From Owenia fusiformis (taxonomy: Eukaryota; Annelida; Polychaeta; Sabellida; Oweniidae): a stretch of DNA of 64,000 bases. This document shows positions 11,186-21,862 of this stretch, in pieces. Position 1 is the first letter of the stretch. Every line of letters begins with the position of its first letter. The notes beneath the pieces are model-generated. The model did not search any database, had not been told where the DNA came from, and worked only from the letters and a program-made list of their open reading frames with translations. The stretch spans positions 19,794,931 to 19,858,930 of the forward strand of contig CAIIXF020000003.1 in the NCBI GenBank assembly GCA_903813345.2, read 5' to 3'. A program made the position numbers and the translations under genes.

Positions 11186-11689
11186 TGAACCTGAGAAATA
11201 AGAAATTTAAATGATATTGTGCCATAATATATAGAAAAATATATTCATATTGCACACGAATGGCATTTGTATATTTGAGATTACTTGTGTTTAGTGCAAT
11301 AAGCCTATGCCCTCATGTAATTTTGGGTCTATCCGCCATGTTATTTTTTTCAGAATTAACATGGCAGAGAAGCATCAAAATATAAGAGGTTACAGACTTT
11401 ATAATTTACAAGCAATCCAAAATATACAAAGGTCATTTGTGTGCTGTATGAACTGCTTGCCTTTGTAGCAGTGTAACATACTGTGGGATGATCAGTTTAT
11501 ACTCTGCTAGCTTTTATTTTGGTGCAAATTGCAATTTTGGTTTTATCATGGACATTTTGAAAACACTTGACTTTATCATGGAAAACCCATGGAAATAAAA
11601 TAGCAAAAAAGTTTATTGAAAAAAAAAATATATCTAGAAGGGATGAACTCACAGGTCCAAGCTGTATACTATAAAAAACGCCGATGATG

Positions 11690-11832
11690 CAGCCTCGTAG
11701 CCAGGGGGGTGGAGCGGAGGGAGTGGCCGCATGATTTTTTGCCAAAACTCTCAAAAAGCTCCCCCTTGGCAAAAAACTGGCACCCCCCTTGGTAAAACCG
11801 CTCTCCCCAAATAAATCCTAGCTACGAGCCTG
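11690..11832. mobile_element. hAT-like MITE with 8-bp target duplication
   Basis: The ends are CAGCCTCGTAGCC and its partner GCTACGAGCCTG. The flanks are CGATGATG (11682-11689) and CGATGATA (11833-11840), a 7-of-8 match. CAG...CTG termini and 8-bp duplications are typical of hAT elements. The interior is G-rich on one side and C-rich on the other. A related, more degenerate copy is at 36006-36203. Confidence 0.65.
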
Positions 11833-12659
11833 CGATGATAATGACATTAGTATGTTAGACATAGATGTTGAAGTTCTTTACAATGTAAGTTACATGTACA
11901 TGTATTATCACCCATATTCGGACATAACTCACTGTCTAGCCTAAAAAAGTGTTCCAAAGTAAATGCACAGACGATCTGATACTTCAAGTTTAAGTTAAAC
12001 AATATGTGGTTAAAACCAAATACTAGTTCTATATATTTAGGTTCTCTGAGTTGTTAAAACTTTGAAAAGTAATTAGATTAAATTTATAAAGTTTTTTGAA
12101 AACTTACTTTCAGCAAGAGAGCATAATCAAGTTATGTTTTCAATTCAAATAGGCAAAGAAAAATTAGTTAGATATTTAGTCAATAAAATGCTAAATGCCA
12201 TATCTGTTCCATTATTTTGTATTCACAGACTGTTCATGAACAAAATAAAAGTTATAAACTGCGTTTTAAGTCCATCATCGAAAATCAAACGACTTATGCT
12301 CCATTTTCTAGAAAACTGCTTCTTGTTAGAAATTTCAAATCTGCATTTCCGGAAAGTAAACCAACTTTTGAAACTTCCATATTTTGAGATTTATTCACAC
12401 AGTATCGTGATTTTACAGCAATAATACTAACAGGTTTGTAAAGAGTTTATTTTATGTTTATTTGTTGAGTAGTTTTAGAACATTTTTTCGAAAATATTTC
12501 CATCGGATATTTGCACAATTACTCAGCGAGTAGGTAGTTACCAGTTTCGCCACCAGGTGGCTGATTCGGGGGAAATAACATGGCAGGATATTACAAAATT
12601 CCCTTAAACCTGAATATTCATCAGTTTTAGTGGTTCACTTTTCATATTACCTTTTTGTA

Positions 12660-13486
12660 CATAGGCTAAGGGTTAAGTAATAGTAAGCTAGAAGAAACAG
12701 GTAAACAATTAGGATTGAAAATTTTTTCAAAAACTTGCCGTCTTGGTACGAGTTCTCCTTACTGGTATCGAGTCGTACCACCAAATCTCCCAAGAATCTT
12801 CTCCAAAGTGTTTTCGAAACGTAGATTGTTGAATATTTCAAATCTATATCCTAACTCTTCGATAAGACAGCATAAAAAAACACCAACTGTACGAACCTGC
12901 AATTGCCCGGCAAGTTGAAACTTCCGAACACATGGAAAGATTGAATCTTGTAACGATTGATTTGATTGGTTGTAATTAGAAGTTTAAAATTCCAAGAAAA
13001 ATGTTAATTTCACCATTTAAATTGGGTTTAAAAAGATATTATATGAATCAGATGTTTTGATAAATAATTATTAAGTAAACCTTTTATAGTTTTGTACACT
13101 TTAATTGATTGTTATTTCTAGAAAATGAATTACATTTTAGAGAACCAGATAGGTGTCACTGGCGGCGGTTAGCAGGAACCAATCAAATTCCTTGTTTCAA
13201 ACTTCCATTCTCATGATTCAACACGGAAATCCGGGTAACTTGCCAGGCAATTGTAGGTTTTCAGAATATCTCGCCTCAAGACGGCTTTATTCACTCTATA
13301 TCACTTGAATGTGGTTGATTCATAGGTAAGAATTGAGAACTATCAATTTTGGATCAACTCTGCATTGTTTTTTGAAAATTATACACAAATAATGTAAAAA
13401 TCGCCATGTTAACAAGTGGCCTAAATCCTAGTTGTTCACCTGTCTCTTCTATATACAGCTTACTATTACTTAATCCTTAGCCTATG
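12660..13486. repeat. Nested long imperfect inverted repeat upstream of tafazzin
   Basis: The left end CATAGGCTAAGGGTTAAGTA pairs with the right end TACTTAATCCTTAGCCTATG (reading inward). The inner blocks also pair: GCAATTGCCCGGCAAGTT near 12898 with AACTTGCCAGGCAATTGT near 13235, and GATTGGTTG with CAACCAATC-like sequence. It interrupts a larger element whose uninterrupted relative is at 63.5 kb. Confidence 0.55.
13190..13325 (+). other. Possible tafazzin 5' non-coding exon and promoter region
   Basis: A strong donor, ATAG|GTAAGA, sits at 13325/13326. Upstream are a CCAAT box (AACCAATCAAA near 13176) and an ETS-like CGGAAATCCGG near 13225. The tafazzin coding exon starts after a good acceptor (TTCTTTTCAG, AG at 14275-14276), so a non-coding first exon must lie upstream, and this is the best candidate seen. 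It would put the promoter inside an inverted-repeat element. This is inference from signals only. Confidence 0.35.
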
Positions 13487-13899
13487 TTTATGTATGTGAT
13501 AGCTCTAGTTATACAAATTAAAATATGTCCAGTAAAAGAAAATATTATCTGCCCAACACAAGAAAAGATATTTCACTTTTTGTGGTTTTACAACATGGGG
13601 TCTATGGGGAATCTCCCCGACCTAGAAGTCACATTTTCAAAGAAAATTAAATTTTCAAAGTTGATAAACTCTTTTCAAAACCACATTTCTTGATGTAATT
13701 TTACATGTAGATTCCAAATATGACATCAGTTTGACTGAATTGTGAGTTTTTAATGACGTAAATCAAGATTATTTCTACTCGCATCTAGGATATTCAATAG
13801 ATGGGTCAAAATCTCACAAACACAAGTCTAGCATTGTAGCAACATGTATCATCATCATGGTGTCCAACTATAGACCAAATAAGGTAGAAGTTATCTAGT

Positions 13900-14160
13900 T
13901 AGGAAAGCATAAAAGCTTTGTGTTGCCTCATGGAAATAAGCCACCAATCGCCCACTTCTACCTCTAGGAGGATTGTGAGTTTCAAACTGTATCGTATTTC
14001 TTCAAACTTGTTCCGTTCAAAGCAAAAGGAAAATGCCTTTCTTTTGGTACATTATTCTGTTATACGCAGAGCCCCCCGTTTCATAGCTGCTAAAACGAGG
14101 GACTCTGAACAATCAGCAATGCACTGACAGAAAGGCATTTTTGTTAAAATGGAACAAGTC
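13900..14160. repeat. Degenerate fragment related to the 60.4-62.5 kb element arms
   Basis: TTCTTCAAACTTGTTCCGT, GTTTCATAGCTGCTAAAACG and related words match, in diverged form, the arms of the element at 60418-62522 and the fragment at 58040-58225. A local fold-back is present: CAAAAGGAAAATGCCTTTCT faces AGAAAGGCATTTTTG. It lies in the presumed 5' UTR intron of tafazzin. Confidence 0.55.
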
Positions 14161-14366
14161 ATAATATCATTTGTGGTTCAGTAACACCTAAAAAATAAGC
14201 GATCAAAAGACCACATTGTAGTATCATATGGAAAAATACATTCATATTTTACATGCAAATTCTTTATTCTTTTCAGATGGCAACCTGAAATAAAATCTTC
14301 ATTCCTCAATAAAGGTTTTCAACAAACTTCTGCAAATTTAGGATTACTACCTCCTCATAGCTCAGA

Positions 14367-15158
14367 ATGCCTCTTGATTTTGACTGGCCATTTCCTCCTG
14401 CGAACAAAGTTTCCCGATTGTGGACGTTAGGTCAGCGAGCAACTATATTTTGCGTGGGCTCAATTAGTAAGATCTGGGCTGAGTGGATGAACACAACAAA
14501 ATGTTACAACAGAGAAATTTTGGTGAATGCTATTGAAAATCGCGAACCAGGCCAGCCTTTGATTACTGTAAGCAATCATCAGTCTTGCTTGGACGATCCT
14601 ATGCTTTGGGGTGTTCTGGATTGGCGATATTGTCTCAATCCTCATTTGATGCGCTGGACTCCTGCGGCTCACGATATCTGCTTCACTCAACCCCTCCATA
14701 GGAAATTTTTTGCTATTGGGAAAACCATACCTGTAGTTCGGGGAGATGGTGTGTATCAAAAGGGTATGGATTACTGCATCGAGAAATTAAACGATGGAGA
14801 TTGGGTACATGTTTTCCCCGAAGGAGGAGTAAATATGACCAAAGAGCTCATGAGGTTAAAATGGGGTGTAGGACGTTTAATCGCTGAGAGCAAGAGAGTA
14901 CCGATAGTTGTTCCAATGTACCATTTAGGTATGGATGAAGTTCTCCAAAATTATCCTCCATATTATCCTAGGATTGGTAAAAAGGTGACCTTATTAATAG
15001 GCGAACCCATTGAGTTTAAAGAAACACTCGAAAAACTCAGGCAAGACAAGAAAACTCCTATGGAAATAAGAAAGTGCTTAACAGATAGGATTCAAGAGGA
15101 GTTTAAAGCTATGAAAGATGTTGCTGAACGATTACATAATTTCGCTTTGAATAATTAG
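14367..15158 (+). CDS. TAFAZZIN: Tafazzin, mitochondrial cardiolipin/phospholipid transacylase, single coding exon
   Basis: This 263-aa protein is complete and full length for the family, which remodels cardiolipin acyl chains by CoA-independent transacylation on mitochondrial membranes. The start MPLDFDWPFP matches the family's N-terminus. The acyltransferase motif HX4D is His71-Asp76 in NHQSCLDD, followed by LMRWTPAAHDICFT. The second motif FPEG is at 150-153, and QEEF...AERLHN closes the protein. The junction PVVRGDGVYQKGMDY is directly joined, as in the shorter (exon-5-skipped) human form. An acceptor at 14275-14276 and a tiny upstream ORF (ATG GCA ACC TGA) precede the start. Vertebrate tafazzin is split over many exons; here the coding region has no intron. 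Identity is secure. Confidence 0.96.
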   Translation: MPLDFDWPFPPANKVSRLWTLGQRATIFCVGSISKIWAEWMNTTKCYNREILVNAIENREPGQPLITVSNHQSCLDDPMLWGVLDWRYCLNPHLMRWTPAAHDICFTQPLHRKFFAIGKTIPVVRGDGVYQKGMDYCIEKLNDGDWVHVFPEGGVNMTKELMRLKWGVGRLIAESKRVPIVVPMYHLGMDEVLQNYPPYYPRIGKKVTLLIGEPIEFKETLEKLRQDKKTPMEIRKCLTDRIQEEFKAMKDVAERLHNFALNN

Positions 15159-15479
15159 ACACTTTTCTGCTGGATTTAGAAATTGACCATTTATAAGCCA
15201 GTGCAATTAATGGACTGATGCCTTGTAGTTTTTCCTTCTATGATTTAGTGCGAAGGAATGTATAAGAAAAATAGACCGTGTATTTTGGAATATCATGTTC
15301 TTACGACCAATGTGCATTTTAGGCACTCTGACAACTCAGGATGTACATACATTTAAGACAACTGAAATATTAAAATGGTGCCCATTTTTAATACAATACT
15401 ATTTATTCAAATTCATATTAGTGCCATACACTAGTAACTGATTACACGCTAGTAGCAGTGGTGGATGTCAGTTGCTAGA

Positions 15480-15485
15480 AATAAA
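15480..15485 (+). terminator. Candidate tafazzin polyadenylation signal
   Basis: AATAAA lies about 320 bp after the tafazzin stop. Cleavage here would give a short 3' UTR. No transcript evidence is available in the sequence. Confidence 0.4.
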
Positions 15486-15499
15486 ATTCATTTCTGATA

Positions 15500-17160
15500 A
15501 TTGCCGATAATCTAGGTAATCGGAAAATGCTCAGTTTTTGGCAACAAACCTGGCTAAGTGGCTAAGTGGCTCGTATATGTAATATCCAAAGTACTAAACT
15601 GTTTTAGGTCACCATTTTATATTTCTACATGTATATTTACTAGGATGTTAGTTTAAAACAATACTGAAGTATAGACAACAAAAGAACTCTCTATAGGTTT
15701 TAAGAATCATTTTTGAGTTTTACTTTCAACTTTTCTCAGGAAATTTCAGGATAATGAAATGTTCATTTTAGTTTTTCAACTCTTAACTTGTCTTCTAATT
15801 GCAATTTTTCAATATATCATGATGCTTGTTAGTTGCCTTAGGCATTAAAATGTATCCAAAATATTTTTAATCTCTGCCTTTCCCTAATGCAGTAGGATAT
15901 CACCTTCCCAACAAAACATGCAATTTTGAAAAACTGGCTTGCATTAAGTACTAATGTACCCTACTCCCCCATTCTGTTAATTCCTGATATTGTAAGGTGG
16001 CCAAGGGTATCACACTTTTGAACATATACCAGGACATTCAATATGTAACTGTCGTAACCACTATTTTTGACCAGTCAAATAAGAGATGCTGATGTTTTAC
16101 AATTCAATAACCAGATATTTTTGGATGCTAAAAACGCTAAAAAAATGAGAACATTTTCCGCGAGCTTATTTAACAACCTGGTACATGTATATGCAGAAAA
16201 CAGTTTCATGGGTTTTTCCAATTATCTGATTGTAATTTGCAGGGTGTGGCACCATTAATGTTGGGAGATCACTGCTAATACCTATCTGATGTGAACACGA
16301 TTTGTAGTCACTCAGAGTTTATCTGTCAAGGTACTCACATGGGGGGTTACTGTGCTTACAGTACATAGAATCTCTTGTTTAAAAACCAATAGCTGAACCT
16401 TCAATTAAAAGCAAATAGATTTTAAAGGCTTCCCATTTTCACCATAAATAGCTCATGTTTTCAGCTTACTTTTTAGAGAAACATTGTCATTTGAGGTACA
16501 CCAAGAGAATTTTGTCAATTTTCAAAAAGTCACGATTTTACATTTAAGCTTGAAAATAGTAAAACTTCATGTTAGATTGAATTATTTGATTGTTAACATG
16601 CTATACTAGCAAATGTTAAATGCTTGTGTGTCTTTGTGTTCAACTTTGTTAAAATCTATCCAAATATTTATGTGTTGTAGGTAATAAAATAGAAATCTTC
16701 AAACACCAGGGGGTGGAAATGCGTAGAGTATTTTCATTGCATACACTGGAAAAACATTTCAAAAACCGCCATCTTATTAAAAGATTAGGTAAGTGTAGTT
16801 TTATTTTGTCGTCTGTCAACATTTTTAGTACTTCCCAATCTGTCAATACACTCATCACGCTCCCAATATATCGGGGAAACATTCTAGAGATACAAATAGA
16901 CACCCAAAACTCAACACAGTGGGGTTAACCACAGAATTCTTTTTCAAAATCACCACATTTCTATTTAATCCACATTCTAGAAAAACTAGATGGATGACTG
17001 TCAATTCATAACAGTGGAATGCTTCCCCGATGTACTGGGAATATGATGAGCATATTGCCTGGTAAGAAAACTACAAATCGTTCACACACTTCAGATTAAA
17101 ACTACACCTACATGCTTTTCAAACAAAAATTGCTGAAGCACTGGGCAGAACTCGTGATAA
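15500..17160. other. Intergenic, no gene seen
   Basis: AT-rich sequence with short random ORFs only. No splice-consistent coding exon, RNA gene or clear mobile element was found. Confidence 0.5.
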
Positions 17161-17165
17161 CTACA

Positions 17166-17394
17166 CAGGGGCGGATCTGGGAATCAACAAGGGGGGGGGG
17201 CAAATTTCAGGCCTGAGAAAAAATTTTGGGCCCCTAAAACCTAAAAGTTGGCCCAAATTTTGAGGCCCATTTTCTTTAAAATTTGGTCTAAAATTAAAAA
17301 ATAAGGCCTTAAAAGGCTCAGTAATGACCAAAAAGGCCAATTTTTTGGGGCCTTAAGGCTTCTTTTTTCTGGGTCTACCCCAGATCCACCAGTG
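17166..17394. mobile_element. 'GGATCTGG' DNA element with 5-bp target duplication, copy 1
   Basis: It begins CAGGGGCGGATCTGGG and ends CCAGATCCACCAGTG. It is flanked by CTACA on both sides (17161-17165 and 17395-17399). Inside are a poly-G run after ATCAACAA and alternating GGCCC/GGGCC blocks. A longer copy with the same ends and its own 5-bp duplication is at 44455-44798. There is no coding capacity. Confidence 0.75.
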
Positions 17395-18376
17395 CTACAT
17401 ACTAGTATATTTTCTATTTCAAAAGGAAAAATCTTTAATGAGTTTTCTCGTCTAGCATTTTGATATTGGAAAAATAGATGTCACTCTATATTGTGAGTAT
17501 TGTAAACTGATTTAATTTTGTGACTATTTAATTTGTCATTTTCACCATATACACATTTTCACCATATTTTGAAAGATGTGACTATCCCAAAGGATGCCAT
17601 TTAATAAATAGATGCCATGATGGATATTATTAATAACAATTACAATTGACTATCTTGTACGTAATTGGTCACTAAATTAAAGCAAATTTACAGTACATAT
17701 GTATGGCTTGAATATTAAACATTGTAATTTGTACTGAATGTTGTAGTATCGCTCAATACATTATTTAATATACTGTGAAATCATGTTTTCTGGCTTAAAA
17801 AATAACACTATGATTTGAAGATTCATGGAATTCCCTAAACCTAAAAGGCAGGGGTAGAGAGGAAAATACATGACCATATGACCAAAATGCACAATATTTT
17901 CAGAACTAGAACTCTTCAACATTTCATTTGGTATAATAAAATATGAAAGTAGTGCAATCCCAAATATATTTTATCTTATTAGACGTTGGGTCTGTCCAAT
18001 GTCTAAAATAGATTAGGTCCTTCTTTGGTCTAAAGGTAAGGTTAAATTATTGGCTCATCAGGGTTTTTACCAGGTCTTTTGTTTAGCAAATTTTCTAATA
18101 TTTTCATCCACAAATGGTCAAGAAAAGAAGTCTTGTTTCTGTTCATTTTGCACATCATTGACAACAATTTTTTAAGTGTACTTTTATTTGTTTAAAATTT
18201 CTAACCCTGGTGACCAGAAACAAGACTTACATCTGTGTATACTAATGAGTTTAAAAGGTAGCAATCCTAATTGTTAGATAGACTTTTTACAAGGTGTAAA
18301 TCAATTAGTTTGTTAAATTGAAAACATGTCATTTATCATGTATATCAGCCTCCAGGTTAAACAACCAGTTTTCATA

Positions 18377-19292
18377 CAGTGAAACCTGTAAAGTGGAACA
18401 CCTCTAGAAGTGGAACACCTCTGTCAGTGGAACACTTTTCGGAGTACCGCAGTACCGAGACCAACTGAGTTAAGAGAGGGTCAGATCTTATGAGCAAGCA
18501 AATTGTTACAATTTAGTTTTTTGTATTATCAAGCCTTGCCATGTTGATTTTCTAAAAATCCTCAAAGTACATGCTGTACTTCATTCCAGGTTAACTTAAA
18601 GGCACATTGTAACATACAGCTGACAAAATGGTTCAAGAAATTTTTTTCATGCTTAATAGTCGGTTTCATGGTTTAAAACCTTCTCTGATGATTCTGTTTT
18701 CGAATTATGCACGCAGGTCCATTCTAAGTCGCCTATTGAACCAATTGAAAAGCCATATTTAGACTGAGGATTGAAAGGTGTTTATGACAACTTTCAGCTC
18801 ATCTTTATTATGATAGACCGGAAGTGATTTTTCGAGTTGAGTAAAAAATATTTTTATGAATTTTTTCAATATCTGCTGAAATATGGTATGTTTGCTTGTG
18901 TTGATTGTTAAATTACAAAATAGGTATGGTAAAGAATATGTGAAAGCTGTTTGATCTTGTCCCAGAAGCAATATTTTATTATTTTTATCGCCTAGAATTC
19001 CTTTAAGATTTTTACAATATGTTATTTTTCTATTCTTATGGTTACCATTTTTACCATATGAGGGAATTTTATTAAACACTTTTCCCATTTTTGCACTTTG
19101 CATCCTGAATCCAGATCTTTTTGGAGATATTGTATTTGAGATCATAAGGAATAGATTGGTAGGCCAATTGTACATGTTCCTGCTATTTGTCACCCCTATA
19201 GATCTGATTCTGTCTTTGATGTTAAATGAACCTCTATAAGTGGAACACCTCCCAAGTGGAACAGAAGTGTTCCACTAAGACAGGTTTAACTG
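18377..19292. mobile_element. Tc1/mariner-type element, 'CAGTRAAACCT' family, copy 1
   Basis: The ends are CAGTGAAACCTG and CAGGTTTAACTG, flanked by TA (18375-18376 and 19293-19294). Both ends carry repeats of AAGTGGAACACCTC. The family recurs at 27605-27776 and 50989-51858, with a lone end at 63040-63073. The 144-codon minus-strand ORF inside (18759-19193) resembles no transposase. Confidence 0.75.
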
Positions 19293-19420
19293 TACTAGTA
19301 ATAGTATGTTGGATTGATGTGGTGCAATTGCAAAACAAGGACCTGGAGTTGATTTGAATGCTGCAGTTTTAATTTCATCATCATAATTGTTTTAGAAAGG
19401 CATCACTTGCATAAATGACA

Positions 19421-19750
19421 TAAGACCATGAATAATCAAATGCAATTGAATTAGACCATGAATGATCAAATGCAATTAAATAAGACCATGAATGATCAAA
19501 TCCAATTGAATCAGATCATAGATGATCAAATATGATTAAATTAGATGATGAGTGATTATATCCAATATTGAATTAGACCATAGATGATTAAAAAATTAAA
19601 CATAATTAGTCAATGGATGATCAAATCCAATTTAATTAGACTGTAGATGATCAAACAAATCCATTTTAAATTAGACTCTATAGACTACAAACAACTGACT
19701 GACCAAACAATTGAATTAGACAGTGGATGATCAAATCCAATTGAATAACA
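19421..19750. repeat. Diverged minisatellite, roughly 30-35 bp unit
   Basis: About nine degenerate units of the form TAGACCATGAATGATCAAAT plus GCAATTGAAT follow each other. They grow less regular to the right, with an interruption around 19650-19700. Confidence 0.75.
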
Positions 19751-20015
19751 CTGGTTGATCAGAGATCGTACTGAAACTTTGAATGTGAATACACTGTAAA
19801 GCAACAACTTCGTCCAACATAACCTAGAATTTCAGTAAATAAATCCAAACAATTTAATGCATTGTTTTACAATGTTTTTTAAGATGTACTCATTCATTGA
19901 TTTGTACTGTGTAATATTGATCTTAGTAAGGGAGATGCAGAGTTGTACACTATTGTTTATGATTTGAATATAAACTTCCAGATGCAATAACAGACTAGAG
20001 CATTCAATTCAATTA

Positions 20016-20471
20016 CTGTACTCCCAGTTAATTTTGCGAGTTTTAATTTCGCTATAATTTTTAGAAAACACAATTTTGTGGCTATTAAATTTCGCGGATT
20101 TCACAAGTTAAGATCCCGTTATTATTAGAAACCTCAAGCTCTGTAAATACCTCATATACAGTAAGTACACCTACCTAATGTCATATTTGGATAAGATTTA
20201 CAATTACTTCTAGATCTCGGTCAATGGTACGGTGCACCTTAACCTTTATTACATCGTCACTTTCATTAATAAGCTGATGTAACAGACTTTGTTGTTTAGT
20301 ATCCCGCAGTTATCACCTAATAACACTGGACAAATGTATTACAAGTCCCAGGTAATTTCACAAATCTCCTGGGATTTAATTTACAATTTTGCAAAGATTA
20401 ATTTTCACAATTTTACAACAATTGCGAAAAGCGCGAAACTAAATCACATGCGAAAATTACTGGGAGTACAG
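20016..20471. mobile_element. MITE 'CTGTACTCCC' family, copy 1
   Basis: The left end CTGTACTCCCAGTTAATTTT pairs with the right end TACTGGGAGTACAG. It is flanked by TA (20014-20015 and 20472-20473), as for Tc1/mariner-type MITEs. The second copy is at 55087-55432. The shared core includes CAACAATTGCGAAAAG-like sequence with many TTAATTTCGC words. Confidence 0.8.
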
Positions 20472-20479
20472 TATCAGAT

Positions 20480-21862
20480 TCATGGTGAATATCAATTATT
20501 ACGATATACAGTAAAACTAATTCTCTGTAAACATTTCTGAAAATGATTAAAAAACAATTTAGGCCCAAAATGAAAGAAAATGTCAGATCCATCATGATCA
20601 GTATTGTTGGAAGTTGTTCACTAAATCAAGTGAGTTATAAAGAGAAGTCATGGAGTATGCGTTTCAAGAAATGTTGAACCCTATTGACAGGTGTTCTATT
20701 CTTGAGAGATGTGTTTTTCATAAAGGGTTTAAATGTAATCAGTACTTCTCAGTGTACCTTAACAATGTTTCTTGCATCTATCTATTCTTTTCCAAAGTCA
20801 CGTAAACATTTCTATTGATCCTCTTTCTTAAGTTTCTACTCTGTATTGACACAGCTTTGTGCAGCGATTTTGCATATACTTCAATTGGTTTATATTTGAA
20901 TCTGTTTTGCTTGGCAATGTATATTTTATGTTCATGTTGCGATAAATGTATTATGCCAACCTAACACACAGTGTACATTACGATAATAGTGACTGCATAC
21001 TATATTATAGTAAAAATTGAATTGTATATTATATATATGGTTGTTACTGTTTCACTAGGGCATCAATACCATTTTATTATTTTCTTTGTTAAAAGGACTA
21101 TTGCGCATGGCAGGCAGCTGATGGCAGGTTAACACATATTGAATATTGCAGAAATCAATTTCCTATTTTATTTTAAAACTAGCATGTAAATACATGATGT
21201 GAGCTAAACTTTGCTGTTTCTAACATTAAAATATATTAATTTAAATAGTTCAAGCTCTTATTGAACTAGTTTTAGATCTTACTGGAGATAAAGGTGCCTT
21301 GTTTTATTGACCCAAGCCCGGGGATTATTAAATAGTTTGGAGGCAAGAGAAACAGAATGTTTGTGGATAAGATTATAGCTTTACTATATATGGCGTATGG
21401 ATTACAGTTTAAAGAAGTTGTACAATGTGGCCTAGTTTGGTATTGTGGTATAAAACCTTGAACTTGTGAGATTGGACAGTGCGAGTTTAAGTGGTATACT
21501 TCATTAAGAGAACTTGAAAATATAGACTTGTGATAGGTTCAAATTACAGGTTAACCTGAACTACAGATTCTATTCTAACGGATATTATATATTTAATGGA
21601 GTGGAACCCGTGTTGAAAAACTAATATCAAGGCTAAAAATGATGTTTTTCTATACATTAATAGCACACAGTTTATACACTTCAGTGAACAGTAATATACA
21701 TAAATAGAAACACATGTAAAAATTCAATTAGAACACCTTAACCTTCCGACAACAAAAGCAAATGATTTTATTAGGAGGAATTAGGCAATCTGAACAGAAA
21801 ACACCAAGAGAAAAGTTTTAAGGCAGAGAATATACAAAGAACAAACTAAAATTATTCGAAAT
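20480..21862. other. Intergenic and upstream region of the SLC13 gene
   Basis: No ORF or known element was recognised. The last 150 bp before 21863 are presumably 5' UTR or promoter of the transporter gene, but no TATA box or initiator could be assigned with confidence. Confidence 0.4.

Larger units (their letters stand above)
12521..13786. mobile_element. DNA element copy 1 (matches 63457-63867 in inverted orientation), carrying a nested insertion
   Basis: Sequences at 12521-12655 and 13488-13786 together correspond, in reverse complement, to the compact element at 63457-63867. Shared landmarks are the GCCACCTGGTGG core, AGTGAACCACTAAAA, GACATCAGTTTGACTGAA and the terminal CTACTCGCATCT. Copy 1 is about 850 bp longer because another inverted-repeat element (12660-13486) lies inside it. 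Confidence 0.6.

Noticed and set aside
12134-12424. 96-codon plus-strand ORF
   Set aside because: No recognisable motif, no splice partner and AT-driven composition.
18759-19193. 144-codon minus-strand ORF inside the 18377-19292 element
   Set aside because: Lys/Asn/Ile-rich composition expected of AT-rich DNA, no transposase motif, and not seen in the other copies of the family.
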